Assembly: GCA_025506515.1 (NCBI GenBank)
Contig: CM046444.1
Location: 122,475,701-122,539,700, forward strand
Origin: Flaveria trinervia
Taxonomy: Eukaryota > Streptophyta > Magnoliopsida > Asterales > Asteraceae
DNA length: 64,000 nucleotides
Reading direction: 5' to 3'
Shown here: piece after piece, positions 48,390 through 60,110 of the stretch
How positions within the stretch are numbered: the first letter of the stretch is position 1
How the letters are laid out: every line of letters starts with the position of its first letter
Translations under genes and position numbers: made by a program
The notes under the pieces: model-generated
Database searches by the model: none
What the model was told of the DNA's origin: nothing
Seen by the model: the letters and a program-made list of their open reading frames with translations, nothing else

Positions 48390-51300
48390 ATGAAGAGAGG
48401 AAGGTGTTATTTGGATATAAGCATCGGTGGAGAATTGGAGGGAAGGATCGTGGTGGAATTGTTCACCGATATTGTTCCTAAAACCGCTGAGAATTTCAGG
48501 GCACTTTGCACCGGAGAAAAAGGTATCGGTCCGATCACCGGTGTTCCACTGCACTATAAGGTAGGTTCATCTTCATCTTCATCTTCATCTTCAATGGTTT
48601 TGATTTTGTTATGGTGATTAATATCTGTGATTTGGTGTTGGAGATTGATATTGCTATTGATTACTGAAAGCAACGAGTCACTAGATGACTGATGAAATGT
48701 TACTATCATAGTTTGATCATTTAAATCTTCTTCCAAATAAACACTCAACACTAGTCGGTAATAATAAACGATATGACGTCATAAATAATATATATTTATA
48801 CTATATAATAATATTTTATCTAAGTAAAATGATAATGTATATTTCTATCAACTTTTAATAGTTTAAGAGGTCAAATTTGTTTTTGTAAATCTAACTATTT
48901 TAGTTTTTGTTTTACATGTCAAATATCACAAGTTAGTTTGATTACGACTTCAAATTTGTAGTTTTTATAATGAATAACGAAATTTTTTGGAAATATAAAT
49001 TTGTAAACCATCAATTTTTCTGTTTAACTAATTCTTAAAATCATTTTTATTTTATATGATTTCATATTTATTTTTATTTTATAAACCTTTATTAGCCCTT
49101 TAAATATATTTGATAACTCAAAACAATTTACCAGTGTTGTCTTATATTTGTATTTGTTCATAAAAGTAGTTATATTTGTGTTTATATTAGTTTTTCCCCA
49201 AAAAAAACTCAATTTCTCTCTTAGTTTTGTTGAAAGTAGGGAAAAAGATGAGCTTTTATTAATATTTTCTTTAAATAAAAAATTGTTTAGTTTGTTATAA
49301 AACCGTCAGCCTGTGTACCGAACCGGTAAAAACCAGTGAACCGTTTACTCCGGTTCAACCGGACAGGGCCAAATGCCTAAACACGAAAATTGAATACCTT
49401 TTAAGATAACAAGTCGTTTTCAGTTAAGAGTTTGAAATTTCTTTATTATTCTTTAACCTTAGTTCAAAAATTATAAAGTCACATTTAATATATCTTCATT
49501 ATTCTTTGACCTTGGTTCAAAAATTATAAAATTACTTATTAGTACTCCAAATAATAACGATTAATTTAAGGTGTGGCCAGTGATTCTTAACACAACTGGT
49601 TAAAATGAGGTACTCATAACATGTAAATATGAGAGATCATGGGTTCAAGTTTTAATTTCTCAGCAATGAGTTTCATTGGTACGGTCCCGGTTGACAAACG
49701 GATAAATGGACCCGATTAAGATAACACATATTCTCCGAATCAAGGTCACACATTTGTCGTTTAAAAAAATATTAACATCAGGTGTGGCTAAATCAAAATA
49801 TATATACACACACAAATTTAAATAGTGTTTTGAAACTTAATGCATGAATTGTAATTAAATGCATTTTAAAGTAAGTTTCAGTTAAACTTATAGTGAATTA
49901 GTGATATGGTATTCAATGATTTCAGGGTGTTCGTTTTCACCGGTTGATCAAAAGTTCCAAGATAGAAGGAGGTGACATTTCAGCAGGAGATGGTACAGGT
50001 GGAGAATCGATCTACGGTTCAACATTCGAAGACGAAAACTTCGTAATGAAACACGAACGAAAAGGGATGTTATCAATGGTCAGCTCGGGCCCGAACACGA
50101 ACAGGTCTCAGTTTCTTATCACCACGACCCGAACCCCAAACTTAGATGGAAAATATGTCGTGTTCGGGAGAGTGGTCAAAGGCACGGGAACTGTGAAGTC
50201 GATAGAACATGTTGCTACCGATGATAATGATCGTCCTGTTGTTGATGTTGTGATTGAGAACTGTGGAGAGATTAGAGACGGGGAAGATGATGGACTCGGA
50301 AACTTTTTCAAAGATGGAGACGAGTATCCTGATTGGCCCGATGACCTCGACAATGGTCCTAGCCAACTCTCGTGGTGGTTGGATGCTGTCGATTCGATCA
50401 GGGCTTCTGGTAATAAAGCTTTTAAGGTAAGTAATCGAGCAATCGCGATTAATCATAAAATTAGTTCACTTTTTTGTTTGATGCCTGTGAATTCTTAATC
50501 CTTGAAGTTCAAATGTAGAAGGAAGATTATAAAATGGCTCTCAGGAAGTACAAGAAAGCTGTGCGTTATTTGGATGTTTGCTGGCAGAAAGAAGGAATTG
50601 ATGATGGTTAAGCCAATACTTATTAGCCATACCATCCTTTTGTTTTCGACTTTACACGAGAAAATCACAAGAATTATCAATTTTTTTAACGTAACATGTG
50701 GATTAAAAACCTCGTGTTTCTAATTTATTTTCACGTGTCATCACGAATACCTTGCAATGTACAAATCTGACCCATCTTTTACTTTTTTTTAAAGTTTATA
50801 CGTAACTCTGTTGTTGGATATATGCTTTCATGTATACATTTATCATGTATATATCTTACTTTCTTAAAAGTGGGTCATGTAATACAATTTTCTGATGATA
50901 CACGAAGATAAAGCAAACATTGCTCATGTATCTCATGTCTATATATGTATAACTTGCTCTGACAGGCATAACTATATCCTAAAAATGATATTTTTGTGAT
51001 TTTATCGAATTTGCGGTACATTTTAAGTGATTACATTGGTTGAAATCTGCAGAAGGAAGTATATCTATGGGGAAAAAGAAAGCACAGATATTCACAAACA
51101 GTGCTGTAAGTCTCCAAATATAATCAGTTCCATAATCTGGCAATCAATACAAATCAAATCTTGAAAATATTTCACTATATCAGGCTTGTAAACTGAAACT
51201 AGGGGATGCAAATGGAGCATTAATCGACATCGACTTTGCATTGCGTGATGGTGAAAATAACGCAAAGGCTTGGTTCCGCCAAGGTCAGGTTGGTGACTAG

Positions 51301-52243
51301 ATTGAAAATGGCTTATCATAATTCTTGTATTTTATATATGTATTATCCTAAAAATGGTTTATCGCATCATTCAGGCATATATGGCACTCAAAGAGGTAGA
51401 TAAGGCTATAGAAAGTTTCAAGAAAGCGAAAGAGTTGGAGCCAAGCGATGGTTAGTCATTCCAAGCTTCAAAACCTTATATTAGAATTATCGTATTTACC
51501 CGTTCCATAAATTAGGTACTTGCAACGGTTGTTTCACTTTATAAACGAAGAAAGCATTCTAAAGTGAGATGGCTTACAGTAACAAAGTAGTTTTCTTATT
51601 CGCTTATTCAGTTAAATAGACCAATTTAAGAAACTTATTATACTTTCTTTACCGGTTAATACGATGATGGATAGTGTTTTAAAAAGGTAGATATGATTTT
51701 CAAAATATAGAAGGATCAAGGATGTATGTGAAATTTGTCCATAAACGGTCTAGTCCTCGAGATTAAACTTTAAAGTTCAAAACTGATTATTGACTTACGT
51801 TTGCAGCTGGAATAATAAGGGAGCTAAAGGCAGCATTAAAGAAGGTAGGTTAACATATATCAAGATCTGTTATCAGTGTCGTGTTTATTGCTCTTAATAA
51901 ATAAATAATTTTAAAGGGGGTGGTACTGTGGGTGAACTAGTTTTCCTCTAACCCACAAGCTCCTTTTACAAATCCCACTCGCTAGCAGGGTACTGGTGGG
52001 ATCTCGTGAGTTTATAAGTAATAAGTTATCACAGTTACCAAAAAACAACCGTGCAGGTTGCTGATAGACTAGAGAGAGAGAAGGCAGCATACGCCAAGTA
52101 TTTTTTGTCAAAAGAAGGTATGTATGTTCGATGTCATTGAGAAGAAATGTGTTTTTATAAACCTTAGCAACACAGGAATCACATATACTACATCAATATT
52201 CCAAATGAGAACAAAATTTTCTTTTTCAGGCAACAAGATATGA
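48390..52243 (+). CDS. CYP40: Cyclophilin-40 (SQUINT-like) cyclophilin-TPR co-chaperone with a substituted isomerase pocket
   Basis: Nine exons: 48390-48560, 49926-50426, 50519-50606, 51053-51105, 51184-51288, 51375-51450, 51807-51844, 52057-52117, 52230-52243; 368 residues, close to Arabidopsis CYP40 (361). Residues 1-175: cyclophilin domain (RCYLDISIGGELEGRIVVEL, VPKTAENFRALCTGEKG, FHRLIK, DGTGGESIYG, KHERKGMLSM, GPNTN). Residues about 210-350: three TPR-like repeats (GNKAFKKEDYKMALRKYKKA, FTNSAACKLKLGDANGALID, KAWFRQGQAYMALKEVDKAI) with the Hsp90 clamp Asn, Asn, Lys and Arg kept; the first clamp Lys is Arg. Known role: Hsp90 co-chaperone that promotes AGO1 loading with microRNA (SQUINT). 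Oddity: of the cyclophilin pocket residues only Arg55 and Gln111 (CypA numbering) remain; Phe60, Met61, Gln63, Phe113, Trp121 and His126 are Ser, Lys, Glu, Leu, Asn and Tyr. So it is likely a scaffold with weak or no isomerase activity. Ends 13 bp before the stop of the convergent ARMC6 gene. Confidence 0.93.
48567..48592 (+). repeat. (TTCATC)n microsatellite in CYP40 intron 1
   Basis: Four to five TTCATC units just inside intron 1. A related CATCTT/CATCAT tract lies in the 5' UTR (about 48305-48376), so the two flank exon 1. Confidence 0.8.
49560..49790 (+). mobile_element. Probable SINE in CYP40 intron 1
   Basis: GGTGTGGCCAGTGATTCTTA, CAACTGGTTAA and, about 55 bp on, ATCATGGGTTCAAGTTTTAA look like polymerase III A and B boxes. 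A region with GGTCCCGGTTGACAAACGG follows, ending in an A-rich tail (TTTAAAAAAATA) near 49760-49772. GGTGTGGC occurs on both sides (about 49570 and 49781), possibly the target duplication. Confidence 0.45.
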
Positions 52244-52256
52244 TCAAGTGGCACAC

Positions 52257-55200
52257 CTAAGAATTGTAGTTTTCAAGCCCCAAATCTCTAAGGGCGGCAA
52301 CGGCTGCATCTCTACAACTTTTGTGGCTTTCCTTAGCATTCCTTATTATCTTCTCAATACCATTACTCAATAAAACAGGCCTGTAAAACCCAAAAAAAAT
52401 TACAAAAATATTTATAAAGCCAAAAGAAATCGTTTAAAATGCAACAAAACATCCACCTGTTTTCTGGATTCCTGGCAACAAGATTACGGATCATAAGGCA
52501 AGAATTTTTCTGCAGTTGGTAAGAGTGAGGGAACTTTTGCATTGATTGAATAGCAAGGTCTCCTGCTCCTGCTTCCATTGCCAAAGATGCATTCGCAGGT
52601 GATCGCAAACACAGGGTGCATATAATAGTCATCACCTAGATTTTTGCGACACATGTGAATCTTTAGTAACAAATGTATGTAGAACAACAAGCCAGTTGTA
52701 ATAAAGATGCTACAGAAATTCCATTAATAAATGCAAAATTAGATTTTAAATATATATTGTAAGAGTTTACCTCTTGGAGGACAGAAGGATCATCAGCAAG
52801 CCTGCTAGAAAGTGTGATGAGTCTATTCAACCCTCCTCTTTCAACAATGGCACTCTTGTTAAAGTCACTTCCTGCCAACTAATCAAGTCGCACATGTTTA
52901 TAATATCAGAGTGATACAATATCTCAAGAAGCATAAAGTGATAAAATTGTCACTGAATCTACTCATAGCCGCAATCAATCTACGGTTAATTCTTTACAGT
53001 AGATTGAGGGGCATTTTTTACTCTAGACAAAACCTTTGATGTTAGGACTATTTTTGTTATTCTATAATAATATATATGGAGGTTACCAAGTATTCAACTT
53101 TTCTTATCAAGGTCACCCATGTAGGAAAACTACTTTAGGATGGCCCACTATTTATATGGTTTCTTTTTTACGAATTCAGGCTAAAAGCATATTTTCGAAT
53201 CAGATGATCAAACAATATATAAAGTTGGACTTTAGGATTATTTGGACAAACCTTTGATAATAAGGAGCAACAAGCTTTAGCCACAATTTTATTCCCTTGT
53301 AAACCAGATTCATCAATACAAATGAGCAATGAATCTATGCCACCATTTTCAGCAACCGATCTGCATATTTCATCCTGAAACCAGAAACAACCAAAACTTA
53401 TAACACGCATTTGGTAATAAAATAGGATTTATGTTAAAAGTGCATTATAATGCTTAGCATATAGATTATTCTTCATAGTAAACATTTTTACAGGATTCAC
53501 TAGTAATTCAGAAACTAAGCTGCTATAAGCTAAAAAGTATTTAACTTTCAAATATTGATACAAGTCTTCATATTAAAAGTGCATTATAATGCTTAGCATA
53601 TAGATTATTCTTCATAGTAAACATTTTTACAGGATTCACTAGTAATTCAGAAACTAAGCTGCTATAAGCTAAAAAGTATTTAACTTTCAAATATTGATAC
53701 AAGTCTTCATACTTCATTACACAATGGATCATCTTGTCTTTAAACAAGGGTAAAACTGCAAGATATAGAAGCAAACTTTTCACTCTTTTTTTCCTTCTGA
53801 TTTTAGCAACCAACTTTAAACATGACGATAAATAGAAACACCACCGATTTTAGCAGTCAAGTTACATTTTACTACCAATGGTAGCAGCAAATGACCTCTT
53901 GAAGCCCTAGCAATCAAGAAAATGAAATCTCCAAACATGGGGCTGTTGGAAGTGAAAGAAACTGCTTTTCTTTGGATGATGGTTAGAACTAACACGAAAT
54001 GAATAGGACCGAAAGATTGGTGTGATTTTAATTTTTGTTTGTAATGTAGTCATGGATGTATTTTGAGGCCGGTTTTAGCTTCTTGCTAATTCAATGGCCT
54101 CTTTTAATGATATTGTTCCTTTTTGCTGGTCAAAAAAAAATTATTTCTTAATTTTTTCGAATATTGTTGACTTCACATCTTATGTGTAATATACATACAT
54201 ACATATATATATATATACACCAAGTGGCATCTGATTTGATTTTTAATAATTATTTTGTAGTATATTTTTTTAACAATAACTTCTTCAAACTTGTAACAAA
54301 TTTATATAACATAAGGATTTTATAACCAGTTAAAGTGACTGGTTGCAAAAGGTTTCTACTTTGCACAAAATTTTAAGTTATTATGCTAAAATTTAAAAAA
54401 ATTTCCTCTCTATTTTGTAGATGCATTAAGATCCACTAGCAATTTTTAAATTCGCATTTAGCACTCACGTTCACTGCAACGGCTTTTAGTGCAATTGTTG
54501 CTGATACAAGACCTGGTGAGCTAATTCCATCCTTTAATGACTCCACAAGAGCTTCAGCAATTCCAGTTTTGGCAAATTGTCGAGCATAGCCATAAACCTA
54601 AAAATACAGAAATAAAAAGAATCTGTTTAGAACACCCAAATTATAGGATAATATTTCAAACTGCTGAAGTGATTCGAAACTTAGTCTAAAAAGGGTATAT
54701 TGCACCAAAATGTAACAAACTTTTATTATGTAACGTTTGATGCAATTGACCTTCTAATAGCATGAGGTATTTGGCCGTTAAGAGAAGTACTTCTGTTAAG
54801 TAACTTACTTGTGAAGCCACTACACGGTTATCATCAGCAGCCAAAAGCACTCTAATAGCATCATATAAACTGGGAATGTTCCCCTTGGCATGTTTCTTCA
54901 TGATTGAAACCATTAATTCATCTATGTGTAGCTCGACAAAGGATTCCTTAATAACCTCATTACCAGTTGAAGCAGCAGCAACAACAGAAAAACCACTGTT
55001 CAAGATTTTCACATTTTGAGTTCCGTTGGTTAGGATCTCAACCAACATTTTTGGTCCTCCATTTTCCCTAAAAGCTTCTGTACTTTGAAGATCTGCATGA
55101 GGAAAAATTAATATCACTACAAGGCAAACTACAAGATATATAAATGAACCTTACACTTTTTCTTCAATTTAGCAACCAACTTTAAATATGTGCAAAGTAG

Positions 55201-56443
55201 AAACTACTTTAAAGAATTTATACAAATATACTAAAAGAATGGCATGCTAATACAAATATACTAAAAAATGGCATGCTGTTGGAAATAAAATGTAATTTGG
55301 TTGCCAAATGTAGTAGCAGAAGCGTAAGTAGGTTTTGATCACGCTTCTAAATCAAAGTTGGTTGCTAAAATCAGAAGTTCATTTCCATCTCACATGGTTT
55401 ATCCTGTTACTGTATAACCTAAATATCATTGCTAAACACTTTAAGCCTTCAACATTGCAAAATGTGATCTATTCAGTTGAATATCATAACATATTAAGGT
55501 TTCAAAGATAAAGTTTATTATTAATCATGGAAGCAAATCTGTTCCACTAAGATCGATAACTAAAAAGACATTATCTTCTACTAATTCTCAATCAAAAATC
55601 CAATTCATGCTCAAGAACACTAATCAAGGCCCCCAATTGGTAAAGGTTATACACAAATCAGGTTTATCAGTCATGAAATAGATAGGATTCCATTGCTCTA
55701 GCAAATTGTGCTCTATAAACGTCTCAATTTAGAGAATTAATAACATTTTGAGGTCATGAAGATAGAATTTATCACTAATCATGTAAGTGAATCCAAGCTA
55801 CGATCCAGAACTAAAACTACATGTCATTCTACTTATTCTCAATTTTTACAATCAATTTCATGATTTCATCCTCATGAGCACAAATCAAGGTCACAGTAGT
55901 CAAATGATACAAACACATCCAAATTATCTAACAAGAGCAAATGCATCTAAAGCCAATACAAACACAATTATCAACCAAACAGATCGATTCAACCAATCAT
56001 ACCATGAACAAACACAGCCAACGCATCTAAAGCCGATACAAGCATTGAATCACGGCCACCATCACCAACTCTCGAACAAAAAGAACACATCAACTCCACA
56101 CCTCCATTTCTAGCAGCAATTGCACCACTTCCAGACCCTCAACACGACACATTTCAATCAAACCATCCAACAACACTAGAACCTCATCTACCACCGCCTC
56201 ATCGCTCCAATCCGAACACTGCAACTGTTTAATTCGATCAAGCGATTGGATCACAGGATTAGTTTCTCCGGGGAGTGTATCCGTAACGATACCGGAGAGA
56301 TCTACGCCTTGAAGTGTTAGCGTTTCGATTGCGTCACTTAGGGCTTCCGTTGGCTCCATACCTAAATCATCTATGTTCTCTTTCACCATTTCGTCGAAAG
56401 CTTGTTGAGAGATCGTACGGCCGGTGGGCTTTGCGGTGGCCAT
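52257..56443 (-). CDS. ARMC6-like armadillo-repeat protein with a 1-bp deletion in exon 1
   Basis: Seven exons on the minus strand: 56443-56003, 55092-54809, 54597-54469, 53374-53252, 52878-52771, 52635-52457, 52380-52257 (TAG). With one lost base near 56135-56138 allowed for, this gives about 462 residues, the normal ARMC6 length. N-terminus MATAKPTGRTISQQAFDEMV; then EALSDAIETLTLQGVDLSGI; armadillo repeats follow (TEAFRENGGPKMLVEILTNG, GFSVVAAASTGNEVIKESFV, ALVESLKDG, SVAENGGIDSLLICIDESG, VERGGLNRLITLSSRLADDP, MEAGAGDLAIQSMQKFP, NSCLMIRNLVARNPENRP) and the end is CRDAAVAALRDLGLENYNS. In the family these are soluble helical-repeat proteins of poorly known function. Every splice junction works. 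The frameshift is in a G run (CCC on the plus strand) and ends translation 10-15 codons later, at LLLEMEVWS. Likely a sequencing or assembly error, possibly a real allele. Convergent with CYP40. Confidence 0.88.
53434..53711. repeat. Perfect 139-bp tandem duplication inside an ARMC6 intron
   Basis: 53434-53572 and 53573-53711 look identical by eye over the full unit, from TTAAAAGTGCATTATAATGC to TACAAGTCTTCATA. Perfect identity in non-coding DNA points to a recent duplication or to an assembly artefact. An ORF at 53568-53813 is created by this repeat. Confidence 0.9.
53990..54138 (+). mobile_element. 3' remnant of a LINE-like element in an ARMC6 intron
   Basis: The segment ends TTTTTGCTGGTC followed by a poly(A) run (54130-54138), preceded by AGGCCGGTTTTAGCTTCTTG. 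This is the style of plant L1 3' ends. Only a 3' end is present; no reverse transcriptase frame or clear target duplication was seen. Confidence 0.4.
54470..56002. other. ARMC6 introns 1 and 2
   Basis: Intron 1 (55093-56002) and intron 2 (54598-54808). Intron 1 includes a segment with GTTGGTTGCTAAAATC and AGCAACCAACTTTAAA words that also occur in reverse near 53800-53830 in a later intron, suggesting a small dispersed repeat. No coding sequence of its own. Confidence 0.45.
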
Positions 56444-57139
56444 ATCGCACCGGCGGTGGGTTTGGTGGTCGCCGGAGAAAGTTGCGGTGGTGGAAATGGA
56501 GTGTGTGACAGTGTGAGATGCTGAATGATTACAGACTTTACAGTATGAACTTCAAGAGTTTAAACATACACAAGAATTTTATAGAGGAATAGTAGTGAGT
56601 ACAAGAAAGAAAAATTTTAGATAGTTTGGTCAGTAAAATGTTTTGTTTTGTAAAAAAATTGAAATTAGCATTGGATTTTGTTAAAATCCATAACATGTGT
56701 GGTTGGTTAATTTTGAACAGAAGTGTGATGTTAATTTGGATATTTTAATTTATTGTTAAAAATTTCATAGGTAAATAAAAATAATGTGAATTTCAATGAA
56801 TGTCAGAGAATTTTTCAATTGTAATTTTATTCTTTGACCAATTAAATAATATTTTACATGTAAAGCTTTTTAATTTCAATTTTAAATTCTAAAAATTTTG
56901 TGAATCAAACGGGGTCTTAATGTTTATTTGTATATTTGAAAAAACATTGTTCAACTCTTATAATTTTTTTAATATTTTATTGAAATTGATTATGAGTGAA
57001 AGAAAAAGAAAATATAATAATAAGATTATGAAAAAGTATTATTTCATGTAAAAGAGAAAGAAAAAATAATGATTTTTAATGTTATTATATAAATGAGATG
57101 AGAAATGAGATCTGAATGCTCTAAGCCTCTAATTATAAA
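56444..57139. other. ARMC6 5' UTR, promoter and flank
   Basis: About 56444-56520 is a GC-richer stretch (GGCGGTGGGTTTGGTGGTCG) that should be the leader of the minus-strand ARMC6 gene. From 56520 leftward to the Helitron it is A/T-rich. No other gene seen. Confidence 0.55.
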
Positions 57140-58269
57140 CTAGTGGAAATGTTTGTGCGTTGCGCCGGTACGGTTGTTGTGTGTTTTTTGGGAATTTAAT
57201 TTTAGTCAGTATCGTCTCTCTGCATTATAAATTAAATTAAAAAATCAAAATATAACTATTGAAAAAATTGAATGAAAGAAAACAATTACATATATTACAG
57301 AAGTATTTATTACAACTATATTATCCCAACAAAATTAATGAAATCATGGGTGGTATTTGTGATCGGAAATAACTTATGACTTATATTTTAGGGGCTTGTT
57401 TCGTTTTGTGAATGTAGGCTAGAGTTTTATAATCATAAGAGGCCGCTTTCGGTGGTGATTTGCATAAATAAGACAAATTTAATGAATAAATTGTCACCAC
57501 AAATTACAGTCTTGATTGTTATTGAGTTGTTAACAATCAGCAAGGGAAATGGAAATATTGATTAATGATCAATTGCAATGAATGAACGACACTGAAAGTA
57601 AATGACGATTTTGTTTGGCCATGTGTATATGCTTTAACATTTTTAGTATAAACATTATATTTTATACTTTATTGTAAGAGCATAAATAAAATAAATATAA
57701 TTAATTTTTGAAATTTAAGCATGATTTTTCATACGAGTGTCTTAATCCATATGTAAAATTATCATTCTATCATCCTTTCATTTTTATTATAAAAGACATA
57801 GATAAATATTAAAAGTATTAAACTCACAATATGTGCATAGAATAATATTAGTATTGTAGTTATTATAAACATGAATAAATAAGTTATATACTTAAATATT
57901 TAAATACAATAATACTTAATTTAAATAGTATTTAGTTATAAAAATATAATTAGTAAACATAAATTTAAATGTCAGTCTATAGTATCATAAATGAAATAAA
58001 ATTTAATATTAAATAATATCATATTATTAAATAATGTATTAATAATGTTTATTAAATACATAAAATAGACAAAGGCAAAAATGTCAAGGTATATAAAATT
58101 TAATAGCTAAATTTAACATATTGACTCTAAAGTGTTTTAAAATCTTAATCAATTATTTAGTTTACCCCTCATAAATGTATTGCACTTATTTGTACATGTT
58201 GCTTCAAAACTTGTATGTTTGGTAAAATTACATCTCTATCCAAAGAGATGTATTATATAGTAGTATAGA
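57140..58269 (-). mobile_element. Non-autonomous Helitron, 1,130 bp
   Basis: On the minus strand it begins TCTATACTACTATATAATAC (TC start, right edge at 58269) and ends CGGCGCAACGCACAAACATT, then TCCACTAG at 57140. CTAG fits the CTRR Helitron end, and a GC-rich CCGGCGCAACGCAC box precedes it where the 3' hairpin should be (partly eroded). The host bases are A on the 5' side and T on the 3' side, the expected A/T insertion site. Helitrons make no target duplication and none is seen. No Rep/helicase frame, so it depends on a partner element. Confidence 0.75.
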
Positions 58270-58546
58270 TATAGATATAAGTAATTAAATAAAATAATAC
58301 TTAATTTAAATAGTATCTAGTTATAAAATTATGATTAGTAAAGTGAATTAGATAATATCACATTATTAAATAATGTATTAATAATTTGTATTAAATAATA
58401 CAATAATAAGAAGTTAGTTAAATTGGGACAAAAGTGAAACTATTACATAAAACATTTATATTCTATGCTTAAAATGTTATATAGGTGTGTTACATTTTGA
58501 ATAAAATTATCTTATCATTCTAATATGTATTACAAAGTAGTATAGA
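58270..58546 (-). mobile_element. Partial second Helitron copy with its own 5' end
   Basis: Right edge 58546 reads on the minus strand TCTATACTACTTTGTAATAC, nearly the same 5' end as the neighbouring element. The interior 58290-58400 (AAATAATACTTAATTTAAAT, then ATTAAATAATGTATTAATAA) matches 57905-58050 in the complete copy. No CTRR end of its own was found, so it is a 5' fragment fused to, or tandem with, the full copy. Confidence 0.6.
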
Positions 58547-59247
58547 TATGAATTTTTTAGAGTTGTACACAAACATAAATACTAGAAGAGACTTTGCCTT
58601 AGTATATCACTAGCCTTAGTGGTAACAATACATATAAATGTTTAATAAATATGGTAAGGTTCAATTACAAATGACTCTCAAACTAGAAAGTGGGTAAGAA
58701 GTAATCCAATCATCAAATTTTTAATCAATGGCTGAAACTAATTTGTAGAAAAAAGTTTGTTAGATAATATTTTTAAAATATCTACTTTTATTGAATTTAT
58801 GTAAGTTCTTCTGTTTTTTTAACATTCAAACTTTTACGTACGATATCAATTTTTTTATAAAAATTACACCAAAAAACAAATGTTTTTATCATGTAAAATG
58901 AGTACAATATTGTTATATAAAATTAAAATATTTTTTTATGTTTTAAGTTCATATCTCATCATTGTATCTTTTAGTGCAGTCCATTGTGTCTTTTTGTTAG
59001 TTATTGAGTTTTTTAAATACTATTGTGAAAACAACTAGTGAAATAAAATAATTATGTACTTTTAATTGTAAAATACCATGATAAATAACAACAATTATAT
59101 AATGTATAAAAAACAATAACAAAAATAACATATTGTGTTATTTCAATGCTACGAGTTTTGATAAATACATTGATGAAAGTATATTATCGTGCACTTATAA
59201 TTGTAAAATACAATGATGAATAATAAGTTTATATAATCTATATAAAC
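58547..59247. other. A/T-rich intergenic stretch
   Basis: Between the Helitron fragment and the solo LTR. No coding frame, repeat boundary or RNA gene recognised. Confidence 0.6.
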
Positions 59248-59874
59248 GATGATGTAACACCCGGTTATTTATTATTTTGAATCCGACGAAGGAAGAAAAA
59301 GAAATAAAGTCCAAAGTCGAGGGACCAAACTCGCCAACGAGGGAAAGTTGGGTATGTTGTGATATTTGAAGGGAGAGGGTGGCCATTACCCTCTTCCCAC
59401 ACTCACATTTTCAACAAACAAAAGATGAGAATAGAGAAAGAAGAGAAAAAGAGAGAAAAAGTGGTCTCAAGGTTGGTTTGGGTATATTCAAGCTTGAAAA
59501 TCGATGTGTAACGAGTCAAATCGAAGTTCTTCTCATTGTGGTTGTTGTGTGAGTTCTAGGACCCCACTTTTACACGTTTTTGAATGTTTTGGGGCTGGAA
59601 CACATCTGAAAATCGGGTTTTTGAGTGTGTATGTGTTTGACCCGTTTTTGTATGTGTGGGTATGTGTATGCTTCGTTTGGGTCTTGCTTTTGAGCTTGTG
59701 TGTGCTTGAATGGTGTTGTGGTATGCATTCCTAAGGTTTAGGATGATTGATTTAGGCTTAGAATGGGTTTGGATGAGCTTGGAGGTCGAAAATGGCAGAT
59801 TGGGTTCGGGATGAACTGCATTCTGCACCAGCTAGGGCTAGGCGACCGAATGGAGGCCATACGGCCGATTGAGG

Positions 59875-60110
59875 TGCGATGAGGGTTCATTCGCACGATT
59901 GGGGTTCATTCGCACGATTGGGGTTCATTCGCACGACTGAATGCCCATTCCCATTAGTTCTATCTGTATTAGGTCCATTCGCATGGGACTCCTCCGCATG
60001 GAGTCCATCCGCACTAGTTTCATTCGCACGATTGGGTGTTCATTCGCATGATGTTCAGTCGTCTGGAGGCCATGCGACTGAAGGGTGCCCATACGCCTAA
60101 GTAGGGCTGG
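59875..60110. repeat. Imperfect 20-bp tandem repeats inside the solo LTR
   Basis: CATTCGCACGATTGGGGTT is repeated three times in a row, then drifts into further CATTCGCA and CATGCGAC variants to about 60100. Confidence 0.8.

Noticed and set aside
55787..56113. 108-codon plus-strand ORF in ARMC6 intron 1/exon 1
   Set aside because: Antisense to the ARMC6 exon and intron; Asn/His/Thr-rich noise.
59504..59828. ORFs of 76 and 90 codons within the LTR
   Set aside because: Low-complexity Val/Phe/Leu composition in non-coding LTR sequence, no family.
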